From positions 2,108,001 through 2,172,000 of the forward strand of contig NZ_JACOPE010000001.1 of NCBI RefSeq assembly GCF_014287355.1: a DNA stretch of 64,000 nucleotides. The letters are read 5' to 3'. Position 1 is the stretch's first letter. The number at the start of each line of letters is the position of its first letter. A program made the position numbers and the translations under genes. Of this stretch, positions 7,811 to 15,897 are shown one piece after another. A model generated the notes under the pieces. The model was not told the DNA's origin, searched no databases, and saw only the letters and a list, made by a program, of their open reading frames with translations. This DNA comes from Ruminococcus hominis (GTDB taxonomy: Bacteria > Bacillota > Clostridia > Lachnospirales > Lachnospiraceae).

Positions 7811-9928
7811 TTATTTTCTTTTTATTTTTAAAAATTTTTTTAATTTTTCAAACGGAGTGATATGTTTTTCTTTCTTTTCAGGACGCTTTGCTGTAATCGC
7901 ATATTTCATAAATTCATCCTGTGCACAGATTATTCTGTCTCCCCGGTTCTTTTTCCGATAAGTCCCATCGCTCTTCATCTCTCTTGCTTTTACATTATCC
8001 GCAAGCATAATCTTCAAATCGCGGAGCAGACGTTTTTTAATATTTGGATCATAAACCGGACACGCAACTTCTACACGTTTTTCCGTATTTCTTGTCATCA
8101 TATCTGCTGATCCGATATATATCGTAGCATTTTCATCTTTTCCAAACACAAATACTCTTGGATGTTCCAGATATCGTCCGACAATACTTGTCACTTTCAA
8201 ATTCTCGGTCTCATCTTTAATCCCCGGCAATATACAACAAATTCCGCGAACAATCAGATCCACCTTCACACCTGCTTTGGAAGCTTCTGAAACTTTTCTC
8301 ATGAAATCCATATCCGTCACCGAATTCATTTTCATCAAAATACGTCCTTCTGCTCCTTTTTTGATTTCTTCATCCATCAGGCTTAACACCTTTGTTTTTA
8401 AGCTGGTAGGTGATACGATCAAATGTTTATAAATTCCATCAAGATTACCGATTGACATGTTCTTAAAGAAAAGTGCTGCATCTTCTCCTATTGATTGATT
8501 TGAAGTCATCAGAGAATAATCCGTATATAATTTAGCTGTCTTTTCGTTGTAATTTCCTGTTCCAATCTGTGTAATATATTTGATCTCATTTCGGTTTCGA
8601 TACGTGATCAGGCAGATTTTCGAATGTACTTTATATCCTTCAAACCCGTAAATTACCCTGCATCCTGCCTCTTCCATTCTTTCTGACCAGTCGATATTAT
8701 TCTGCTCATCAAACCTTGCTCTAAGCTCAATCAATACGGTTACTTCTTTACCATTTTCCGCAGCTGCGCACAAATATTCCGCCAGACGTGTTTTCTTCGC
8801 CAGACGGTAAATGGTAATTTTAATTGTTATAACATCCGGGTCTGTAGATGCTTCTTTAATCAACTGCAAAAATGGTTCCATACTCTCATAAGGATAAGCC
8901 AGCATGATGTCTCTTTTCTTTATCTGTGTCATCACACTGCTACCTTCCACAAGAGAAACTGACGGCTGTGGTGAAAATGGTTCATCTATCAAGGAGCGCT
9001 TCATCGAATCCGGCACTTTATCGATAATCTTAAAAATAAAATCCAGTTTCATCGGCATCTTTGTACGGAAAATGCATTCATGTCCGATTTTAATTTTTTC
9101 GCAGAAATATTTTTCCATTTCTTTGCTCAATGGATTTGCCGTTTCGAGTCTTACTGCTGCCATTTTTCTTCTCTTATGTAATGTTTCCTTCATAACAAAA
9201 CGAAAATCTTCATTATCAGCATAAGCCTCGTCATCTGGTGACACATCCGCATTTCTTGTCACGCAGATATAATTTTTTTCCGATACTTGATATTGTTCAA
9301 ACACAATATCAAGATATTCCATAATTACTTTCTCCATTCGGATATAACGTATATCATGTCCCGGAAGATATAAAATATCTGAGACAAACTGTGGCACCGG
9401 AACGATTCCGATCATTGAGTGATCTTCATATTTCAACATTGCCACAACATAAATCTCTTTATTAAGCAAATGCGGAAACGGATGATTCGCATCGACTATC
9501 TGAGGAGACAAAATCGGAAGAATCTGTTCTTTAAAATATTTTTTTACATACTTCTTCTCCTGCTGCTCTAATTCTTTAAAATCAAGACCGCAGATTCCAT
9601 ATGGTGAAAGTTGCTTTTTAATCTCGCTATAGGTTTTATCACGTTCTTTGTAAAGTGGAGCTACCGCTTCATAAATTGCATGAAGTTGTTCCTGCGCTGT
9701 CATTCCGGATCTTTTGTCTATTTTTTTTGCATCCGCTTCTGCCATATCATAAAGACTGCCGACTCGGATCATAAAAAACTCATCCAGATTACTTGTGAAA
9801 ATAGATACGAATTTCATGCGCTCCAACAACGGAACGCTCTCGTCCTGTGCCTCTTCTAATACTCTCTGATCAAAGCGAAGCCAGGATAATTCACGATTCT
9901 GTGTATATGTCAAATGTTCTTTCACCAT
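7811..9928 (-). CDS. ppk: Polyphosphate kinase 1
   Basis: Reversible transfer of the ATP gamma-phosphate to polyphosphate; 705 residues. The N-terminal domain begins NRELSWLRFDQRVLEEA, followed by the FIFTSNLDEFFMIRVGSL-type signature. In the two phospholipase-D-like catalytic domains I see the conserved segments DPDVITIKITIYRLA, YKVHSKICLI (with the phosphorylated His) and TQIGTGNYNEKTAKLYTD. The C-terminus is basic. A GAGGAGG ribosome site precedes the ATG. It lies 12 nt after the patatin gene, so the two are probably co-transcribed. Confidence 0.96.
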   Translation of the reverse strand: MVKEHLTYTQNRELSWLRFDQRVLEEAQDESVPLLERMKFVSIFTSNLDEFFMIRVGSLYDMAEADAKKIDKRSGMTAQEQLHAIYEAVAPLYKERDKTYSEIKKQLSPYGICGLDFKELEQQEKKYVKKYFKEQILPILSPQIVDANHPFPHLLNKEIYVVAMLKYEDHSMIGIVPVPQFVSDILYLPGHDIRYIRMEKVIMEYLDIVFEQYQVSEKNYICVTRNADVSPDDEAYADNEDFRFVMKETLHKRRKMAAVRLETANPLSKEMEKYFCEKIKIGHECIFRTKMPMKLDFIFKIIDKVPDSMKRSLIDEPFSPQPSVSLVEGSSVMTQIKKRDIMLAYPYESMEPFLQLIKEASTDPDVITIKITIYRLAKKTRLAEYLCAAAENGKEVTVLIELRARFDEQNNIDWSERMEEAGCRVIYGFEGYKVHSKICLITYRNRNEIKYITQIGTGNYNEKTAKLYTDYSLMTSNQSIGEDAALFFKNMSIGNLDGIYKHLIVSPTSLKTKVLSLMDEEIKKGAEGRILMKMNSVTDMDFMRKVSEASKAGVKVDLIVRGICCILPGIKDETENLKVTSIVGRYLEHPRVFVFGKDENATIYIGSADMMTRNTEKRVEVACPVYDPNIKKRLLRDLKIMLADNVKAREMKSDGTYRKKNRGDRIICAQDEFMKYAITAKRPEKKEKHITPFEKLKKFLKIKRK

Positions 9929-9940
9929 GTTATTCCTCCT

Positions 9941-10798
9941 CTAAACTTCCAGATATTTTATCAATCTATCATATTCACGTTCCATCAACTGATATCCATG
10001 ATCGTAAAACGCCTTCAATGTTGCCGCATTACGCTCAATTCTGGACACTGGTTTCACTTCTGGACGAAGTACAAATATTTTTCCTTCTCTCTCAAGACGT
10101 TCAATATGATTCATTTCTTTATTATACATAAAACTTCTGGTAAGAATTGTCTTCACCAGATTTGGATATGCTGCATACTGTTTACGATACAGATTAACTA
10201 TACTGCTTTTCATTGTTTTCTTACGATATCCTTTGTTTCTCGTCAATATAACCACAATTTTTTCGTTTCCCAATTCCTGTGCATGACGAATCGGAATAGA
10301 ATCTGCCAGCCCGCCATCCAAATATGGAACCTCATCTACATTCACAATTGGACTTACCAGCGGCATACTGCAGGATGCACGACAGATTTTCATCAATCGC
10401 TTCTCATCCTTTCCTTCCTCAAGATACTCTGCTTCTCCTGTCAGACAATTCGTTGCCACAATCTCACATTTAGTCTCTGATTTAAAATATGTTTCAAAAT
10501 CAAACGGAAATGTTTCATGAGGAAATTTATCAAAAATCATATCCATATTCATCAATGATTTTTCTTTAATAAAAGTACGTAAACCATTCACATAATTCAG
10601 ACTTTTATCTGTCGGAATCATACAGTCTCTCGTCCGTCCCGGCTGTTTTGAAACATAATCTACTGCATTGCACGACCCTGCCGATACCCCAATCACATTT
10701 GAAAAATACAAATCTTTTTCCATCAGATAATCCAAAACACCTGATGTAAATACGCCTCTTGTTGCTCCGCCTTCTAGTACAATCGTTGCTTTCTCCAT
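9941..10798 (-). CDS. Patatin-like phospholipase family protein
   Basis: Predicted acyl hydrolase of the RssA/YlbK type, 285 residues from the chosen start. The Ser-Asp dyad fold is complete: oxyanion loop LEGGATRG, nucleophile elbow GVSAGS, and catalytic DGGLADSIP. I use the ATG at 10798 because GAGG lies about 8 nt upstream; an upstream GTG (10813) would put this site inside the gene. First gene of the apparent operon patatin > ppk > galM > topB > beta-helix protein. A minus-strand TATAAT (10860-10855) with a weak TTTTCC 17 nt upstream is the likely promoter. The physiological lipid substrate is unknown. Confidence 0.88.
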   Translation of the reverse strand: MEKATIVLEGGATRGVFTSGVLDYLMEKDLYFSNVIGVSAGSCNAVDYVSKQPGRTRDCMIPTDKSLNYVNGLRTFIKEKSLMNMDMIFDKFPHETFPFDFETYFKSETKCEIVATNCLTGEAEYLEEGKDEKRLMKICRASCSMPLVSPIVNVDEVPYLDGGLADSIPIRHAQELGNEKIVVILTRNKGYRKKTMKSSIVNLYRKQYAAYPNLVKTILTRSFMYNKEMNHIERLEREGKIFVLRPEVKPVSRIERNAATLKAFYDHGYQLMEREYDRLIKYLEV

Positions 10799-10854
10799 AT
10801 ATGTCATCCTCACTTTCTTGCGACTGGCTCCACAATAAAAATTTTAATAGCTCT

Positions 10855-10883
10855 ATTATATAACGTTTTTTGCCTTTGGAAAA
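10855..10883 (-). promoter_or_regulatory. Probable promoter of the patatin-ppk-galM-topB operon
   Basis: Minus-strand TTTTCC, 17-nt spacer, TATAAT. The -10 is perfect and the -35 is poor. It lies in the 285-bp gap between divergent genes. Confidence 0.4.
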
Positions 10884-10976
10884 TAACAATCTCCACAAAT
10901 TTCTTAAAACATTTCTACTCTTTTTGAATAGAAAATGAAATTCTTCACAAAAAGCAATTTCCAAGGTCAACACACC

Positions 10977-11044
10977 TTGCCTTTTGCCTCCAAACCATGT
11001 TAATATAAGCGTTGGAGTTCTGATAACAATTGAAGCTTGTTATC
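10977..11044 (+). promoter_or_regulatory. Probable promoter and leader hairpin of the ABC-F gene
   Basis: TTGCCT (10977-10982), 18-nt spacer, TAATAT (11001-11006). The leader then contains a perfect 8-bp hairpin, GATAACAA (11022-11029) and TTGTTATC (11037-11044), about 40 nt before the start codon. There is no T run directly after it, so it is not a plain terminator. Confidence 0.45.
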
Positions 11045-11083
11045 CATTAACAAAGTTTTTTATTTTAAAGGAGAAACCAAAAC

Positions 11084-12721
11084 ATGATTAGTGCAAACAA
11101 CGTAACACTGCGCGTCGGGAAGAAAGCGCTGTTTGAAGATGTTAATATCAAATTTACTGAAGGAAACTGTTATGGAATGATTGGTGCCAACGGTGCCGGA
11201 AAATCTACATTCTTAAAAATTCTTTCCGGACAGATTGAACCAACAAACGGAGAAATCGTAATCACTCCGGGACAGAGACTTTCTTTCCTGCAGCAGGATC
11301 ATTTCAAATATGACGATTATCTTGTATTAGATACCGTTATTATGGGGAATGCCCGTCTGTATGAAATTATGAAGGAAAAAGAAGAAATTTATGCCAAAGA
11401 AGATTTCACAGATGAAGATGGTATCAAAGCCAGCGAACTGGAAGCAGAATTCGCTACTATGGACGGATGGAATGCAGAATCTGATGCTGCTACATTATTG
11501 AACGGACTCGGTATTGATACTGATTTACATTATAAATATCTTCGTGACCTGACAGGTGCTGAAAAAGTGAAAGTTCTGCTTGCTCAGGCTTTGTTCGGTA
11601 ATCCGGATATTCTGCTTCTCGACGAGCCTACTAACCATTTGGACCTGGATGCGATTGCCTGGCTTGAAGAGTTTTTGATCAACTTCGAGAACACAGTTAT
11701 TGTTGTATCCCATGACCGTTATTTCTTAAATAAAGTCTGTACACAGATTGCCGATATTGATTATGGTAAAATCCAGTTATATGCCGGTAACTATGATTTC
11801 TGGTATGAGTCCAGTCAGCTTTTGATCCGTCAGATGAAAGAAGCAAACAAAAAGAAAGAAGAAAAGATTAAAGAATTACAGGATTTCATTTCTCGATTCA
11901 GTGCCAATGCTTCTAAATCCAAACAGGCTACTTCAAGAAAACGTGCTCTTGAAAAAATCGAACTGGATGAGATCAAACCTTCCAGCAGAAAATATCCTTA
12001 TATTGATTTCCGACCAAATCGTGAGATTGGTAATGAAGTATTATCTGTTGAAGGAATTTCAAAAACAATTGATGGTGTAAAAATTTTGGATAACATTTCC
12101 TTTACTCTAAATCATGATGACAAAGTTGCCTTTGTCGGAAGCAACGAGCTTGCAAAGACAGTTCTGTTTAAAATTCTGATTGGTGAGATGGAACCGGACG
12201 AAGGTGTTTATAAGTGGGGAATCACAACTTCTCAGGCATATTTTCCAAAAGATTTTGGCGGAGAATTCGATAATGATTATACAATCACAGAGTGGCTGAC
12301 ACAGTATTCAGAAAACAAAGATGCTACTTATGTCAGAGGATTCCTTGGTCGTATGCTCTTTGCCGGAGATGATGGTGTAAAACGTCTGAAAGTTTTATCC
12401 GGTGGTGAGAAAGTTCGTTGTCTTTTATCTAAGATGATGATTTCCGGTGCTAATGTATTACTCTTAGATGAGCCTACTAACCATTTAGATATGGAGTCTA
12501 TCACTGCACTCAACAACGGTATGATCAAATTCCCTGGTGTTCTCTTATTTACATCTCGTGACCACCAGATTGTACAGACAACAGCTAATCGTATCATGGA
12601 GATTGTTCCTGGCGGAAAACTGATCGATAAGATCACAACTTACGATGAGTATCTTGAAAATGACGAGATGGCAAGAAAGAGACAGACTTATACTGTAGAT
12701 AAAGAAGACGACGAAGATTAA
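11084..12721 (+). CDS. ABC-F family ATPase (YkpA/YbiT type)
   Basis: Soluble twin-ATPase of the ribosome-associated ABC-F group, 545 residues, no membrane segments. The first nucleotide-binding domain has Walker A GANGAGKST (about 37-45), a degenerate signature (LTGAEK for LSGGQ) and LLLDEPTNHLD. A charged interdomain linker (about 245-300, Lys/Glu rich) follows. The second domain has an intact LSGGEKVRCLL signature and LLLDEPTNHLD but a degenerate Walker A, GSNELAKT. The overall sequence is close to B. subtilis YkpA as I remember it, which has the same kind of Walker A variation. Preceded by AAAGGAGAAACC. Likely a translation factor rather than a drug-resistance determinant; I cannot exclude the latter. 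Confidence 0.88.
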   Translation: MISANNVTLRVGKKALFEDVNIKFTEGNCYGMIGANGAGKSTFLKILSGQIEPTNGEIVITPGQRLSFLQQDHFKYDDYLVLDTVIMGNARLYEIMKEKEEIYAKEDFTDEDGIKASELEAEFATMDGWNAESDAATLLNGLGIDTDLHYKYLRDLTGAEKVKVLLAQALFGNPDILLLDEPTNHLDLDAIAWLEEFLINFENTVIVVSHDRYFLNKVCTQIADIDYGKIQLYAGNYDFWYESSQLLIRQMKEANKKKEEKIKELQDFISRFSANASKSKQATSRKRALEKIELDEIKPSSRKYPYIDFRPNREIGNEVLSVEGISKTIDGVKILDNISFTLNHDDKVAFVGSNELAKTVLFKILIGEMEPDEGVYKWGITTSQAYFPKDFGGEFDNDYTITEWLTQYSENKDATYVRGFLGRMLFAGDDGVKRLKVLSGGEKVRCLLSKMMISGANVLLLDEPTNHLDMESITALNNGMIKFPGVLLFTSRDHQIVQTTANRIMEIVPGGKLIDKITTYDEYLENDEMARKRQTYTVDKEDDED

Positions 12722-12748
12722 TTTTCTCACTTACTTTTTATCACAGTG

Positions 12749-12906
12749 CATAATTTGTTACTGTTCACTCCCGTGTCAATCACTACGCTGATTGGCACGG
12801 AGGATGCACGTTTTATCTTGAACGGCATCTCGCCCATTGCCAAAGGCAATTTAAAATGGCGAGATGCGTTGCTGGTCACAGGTACTGTGAACAGTAACCA
12901 TAATTT
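12749..12906. mobile_element. 142-bp MITE with perfect 12-bp terminal inverted repeats and 8-bp target duplication
   Basis: The element 12757-12898 begins GTTACTGTTCAC and ends with the exact reverse complement. It is flanked directly by CATAATTT on both sides (12749-12756 and 12899-12906). Inside are two strong hairpins: 12771-12800 (12-bp stem with one G-U pair, 6-nt loop) and 12825-12867 (10-bp stem, internal loop, then 6-bp ATTGCC/GGCAAT stem with AAA loop). With the terminal repeats as closing stem the whole element folds as a cloverleaf. The last 31 bp (12868-12898) recur at 3194 and 61936. It has no coding capacity and sits in the 3' flank of the ABC-F gene. Confidence 0.85.
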
Positions 12907-12908
12907 AA

Positions 12909-12945
12909 GAGCCTCGGATGATATATTCGTCCGAAGCTCTTTTTA
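12909..12945 (+). terminator. Rho-independent terminator after the ABC-F gene
   Basis: GAGC-c-TCGGA pairs with TCCGA-a-GCTC across a loop of about 11 nt and is followed by TTTTTAT. The MITE is inserted between the ABC-F stop codon and this terminator, so the element is probably transcribed as part of the mRNA. Confidence 0.75.
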
Positions 12946-12953
12946 TCTGGTTT

Positions 12954-13601
12954 TTATTTTCCTACTTTCCAGGTGCGAACCTGTTCTTTATAATAAATTA
13001 CATTTTCTTTTATAATTTCCGGTTTTCCTTCCTTCACATCTACAATTGTAACTGCACAGTTTGCCGGAACTCCATTTTTCCAAAATGCCGCCACATCAAA
13101 ATTTTCTTTGATATTGTTTAATAATGCCGTCATCGCAGCACCATGTGTAGTAATCAGAACATTCTTCTGAGATAGTTCCTTATTTTCACACAGCTCACGC
13201 AAAAACTCTCCTGTCCTTTTCATCAACTGTGGTACAGTTTCTCCGCCATCTATAGGAACATAATTTTCAGTATCCACAAAAAATTTATTAAACTCACCAC
13301 TTTTCGGATCCATCTTTTCCCCGCCTATGCACATACCTTCATAAGCGCCGAAACAAATTTCCTGTATTCGTTTATCTTCTTTTATTTTTATATTACGTCC
13401 TTTCAAAATCACTTCCGCAGTCTTTTTTGCTCTGCTAAGCGGACTGGAATATGCTGCATCAAATCTGATATTCTCCAAGCCGTCCGCCGTCTCTTCTGCG
13501 AGATGGATTCCATATTTATTTAACGGAATATCGACAGCCCCCTGTACTTTATGCTCTTTGTTCCAATCTGTCTCTCCATGTCGTACAATATAAATCAGCA
13601 T
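12954..13601 (-). CDS. Histidine phosphatase superfamily (phosphoglycerate-mutase-like) protein
   Basis: 215 residues. The phosphorylated His is in IVRHGETDWN at the N-terminus, the Arg of the phosphate pocket in SSPLSRAKKTAE, a catalytic Glu in FGAYEGM, and the second His in ITTHGAA. This is the cofactor-dependent phosphatase branch (GpmB/CobC-like), which dephosphorylates small molecules; the substrate cannot be read from the sequence. It is last in an operon of four genes, 19 nt after the DUF5662 gene. Confidence 0.88.
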   Translation of the reverse strand: MLIYIVRHGETDWNKEHKVQGAVDIPLNKYGIHLAEETADGLENIRFDAAYSSPLSRAKKTAEVILKGRNIKIKEDKRIQEICFGAYEGMCIGGEKMDPKSGEFNKFFVDTENYVPIDGGETVPQLMKRTGEFLRELCENKELSQKNVLITTHGAAMTALLNNIKENFDVAAFWKNGVPANCAVTIVDVKEGKPEIIKENVIYYKEQVRTWKVGK

Positions 13602-13620
13602 TATTTTCTCCTCTTTTTCT

Positions 13621-14169
13621 CTAATATGAGAAATTTTTATCCTTCAGCACAACTTTTTTGATATATTCAAATGTTTCTGCTTCTCCTTTGTCTGCCAACA
13701 TCCGAAGCAATTTTTCCAAAAGTGCTTTTGTGTCTTCATGCATCACATATCCATCTGTTCCGCCATGTGTAAAATATTCCAACGGATCAGAATCTTTGTA
13801 TGCATCTCCTTTATACACCTTGCTTGCTGCAATGCGATCCAGTACCATCTCCACCACATAATTTTTTGGCATCTTCATACCGATCAGAGCTTTCTTCCCA
13901 TCAAGTCCGTAATCGATCCAATATTCATAATGATGCTTATTTCTTCCTTTATGATGAAGCCAGGCTGAAGAATAACCGAGAGTTTCTCTTTCCGCATTAT
14001 TCGGACTTCTAGTGCCCTGATAATACTTACATCCTACTCTGAATTCTGTCCAGCCATATTTTGACATATCATGCAATAATCCCTGTCGATATAAGCCTAC
14101 GCGAAAACACTCTTTCATAACCAATATTTTGTGTTTTGTAATTGTTCGAAAATGTTGCACTGCTTTCAA
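13621..14169 (-). CDS. DUF5662-family protein
   Basis: 182 residues, soluble. It is rich in conserved His/Asp: LLHDMSKY (HD-type pair), WLHHKGRNKHHYEYW and a C-terminal FTHGGTDGY segment, suggesting a metal-dependent HD-like fold, but no activity is established that I know of. I associate this pattern with the DUF5662 family of Firmicutes. It is co-oriented with and 18 nt from the GH13-like gene upstream and the histidine phosphatase downstream. Confidence 0.7.
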   Translation of the reverse strand: MKAVQHFRTITKHKILVMKECFRVGLYRQGLLHDMSKYGWTEFRVGCKYYQGTRSPNNAERETLGYSSAWLHHKGRNKHHYEYWIDYGLDGKKALIGMKMPKNYVVEMVLDRIAASKVYKGDAYKDSDPLEYFTHGGTDGYVMHEDTKALLEKLLRMLADKGEAETFEYIKKVVLKDKNFSY

Positions 14170-14187
14170 AATATCTTCCTACTTTCT

Positions 14188-15885
14188 TTATTTCCCACAC
14201 AATACTACGATACTTCTCTCATCAAGCCGAACTGCCTTCTGCATTTCTTCCAGTTTTTCATCACACACTTCTGCTGCCGTATCCATAACTCGATACCATT
14301 TTTTCCCTTTCGGCAAGGATGGCAATGCGAATGTATGCTTTAACCAGTGCATATTGTAGGCTATATAACAAGTATCCTGCTTTGCTTCATTATCACAATA
14401 CAATACGCCAAGCTGTCTGCTATAAACAGCTGCCGGTGTCTGCCATGCCAGTTCTCCGTGAAATGAAATGTCAGGAAGCCCACATGCGGTCTTATCCATA
14501 CCTAGCAATGGCATTTCTTTATGAAGAGAAGTATGTTCTTTTCTAAATTGAATCAATGTTCTCACATATTCAAACAATGCTTCATTCATCTTTTTCTTAT
14601 TCCAATTCAGCCACGCCGTCTCATTATCCTGACAATACACGTTATTGTTTCCCTTCTGGGTATTGCCAAACTCATCTCCTGCAAGCAGGCATGGTGTCCC
14701 CTGAGATAACAATAACAACATCATAGCATTGCGGATTTGTTTTTTTCGTAATTCTACAATTGCCTTTTTCCTGCTTGGACCTTCTGCTCCGCAGTTCCAG
14801 CTATAGTTATAATCTGGTCCATCCTGGTTATTTTCTCCATTTTCTTCATTATGTTTTGCATCATATGATACAAGATCCTGAAGAGTAAAGCCTGTCTGGT
14901 TCGTCACATAATTATACTTATTATCTTCACTGGAATTGTGTTTGATCGCCCAGATAACATCTGGGATCATCCCCTCATCTCCCTTTAAAAAGCGACGCAT
15001 CACATTTTGGAATCCATCGTCTTTTTGGATCAGCTTAATTCCTTTTAAAAGAGGATCTTGCTTCATACTTTCCCACGGAGCATTATATGGATTGAGTACA
15101 AACCCATCTATATGATATTCCAGCATATAATATTTCAGACATTCAATTGCCATCTGCGGCAGTATCTCCGGTGTAAATGGCATCTCTACCACCACTTCAA
15201 TACCTGCTTTATGACATGCTTTCACCATATCCTTCAATTCACGACACGCATGCCCTGAAGCACTGTAAGACGGCTTTGGAGCAAAATAATATCCCTTTCC
15301 ATATCCCCAGTAATTTGTCTTATGTCCGACAATCTCTGAAAACTCATAAATCGGCATACACTGAATTTGATTTACGCCAAGAGACTTCAAATACGGTATC
15401 TTCTCGATTACTCCTAAAAATGTACCTTTGTGTTTTACCTTTGATGAGCTGTGTTTTGTAAATCCTCTTATATGTAAACTATATGCTATCACTTCATTCA
15501 ATGGTAATTTTAAATGATGATCTTGTTCCCAGTCATACGCTGTTTCCGGAACCCGCCCACGGATTTCGTGTTTCTGCGGATTTGGTTTTTCTCCAAAACG
15601 TTTTGTTCGCGAAACTTCTCTTACATAAGGATCTATACAAACCTGTTTATCTATTTCAAAATTGTATTCCTGTCTGTCTGCACGAAATCCTTCCAGACCA
15701 AGATATCGCACTTCTCCAAGACCCTCTTCTTCCAACATATCAAATGCTTGTACCGGTTCTGCTTTTCCTTTCTGATAGATCAATAAACGACATGTTTTTC
15801 CTGTCGGTACTGATACCGCAAAATTTGTATAATCAGGGTACGATGTTGCCCCCAGTGGCTGTGGTGTTCCTTCCACTCTCCTCAT
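14188..15885 (-). CDS. Catalytically degenerate GH13 (GlgX/isoamylase-like) protein
   Basis: 565 residues against roughly 650-720 for active GlgX-type debranching enzymes. The N-terminal beta-sandwich (residues 1-125) and the alpha-amylase barrel are recognisable: IAYSLHIRGFTKHSS, NYWGYGKGYYFAPKPSY, HNEENGENNQDG, and LLSQGTPCLLAGDEFGNTQKGNNNVYCQDN are typical of the family. The catalytic positions are not kept. The nucleophile Asp in the GFRFD motif is Asn265 (DGFVLN), the acid/base Glu of LIAEPWD is replaced in KLIQKDD (284-290), and the HD of the NHDGF-type motif is QT (VTNQTGF, 327-333). Region I reads VVVEMPFTPE. The frame is intact with a good AGGAGG site, so this is not simple decay. 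Probably a carbohydrate-binding or regulatory protein. Confidence 0.8.
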   Translation of the reverse strand: MRRVEGTPQPLGATSYPDYTNFAVSVPTGKTCRLLIYQKGKAEPVQAFDMLEEEGLGEVRYLGLEGFRADRQEYNFEIDKQVCIDPYVREVSRTKRFGEKPNPQKHEIRGRVPETAYDWEQDHHLKLPLNEVIAYSLHIRGFTKHSSSKVKHKGTFLGVIEKIPYLKSLGVNQIQCMPIYEFSEIVGHKTNYWGYGKGYYFAPKPSYSASGHACRELKDMVKACHKAGIEVVVEMPFTPEILPQMAIECLKYYMLEYHIDGFVLNPYNAPWESMKQDPLLKGIKLIQKDDGFQNVMRRFLKGDEGMIPDVIWAIKHNSSEDNKYNYVTNQTGFTLQDLVSYDAKHNEENGENNQDGPDYNYSWNCGAEGPSRKKAIVELRKKQIRNAMMLLLLSQGTPCLLAGDEFGNTQKGNNNVYCQDNETAWLNWNKKKMNEALFEYVRTLIQFRKEHTSLHKEMPLLGMDKTACGLPDISFHGELAWQTPAAVYSRQLGVLYCDNEAKQDTCYIAYNMHWLKHTFALPSLPKGKKWYRVMDTAAEVCDEKLEEMQKAVRLDERSIVVLCGK

Positions 15886-15897
15886 TCTGATGTCCTC

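Noticed and set aside
10605..10973. 122-aa minus-strand open frame overlapping the patatin gene start
   Set aside because: It lies largely in another frame of the patatin gene, has no family resemblance and includes the likely promoter region.
12771..12867. A true tRNA gene, because of the cloverleaf shape
   Set aside because: No T-psi-C or D-arm consensus and no CCA-compatible acceptor; terminal repeats and target duplication identify a mobile element.
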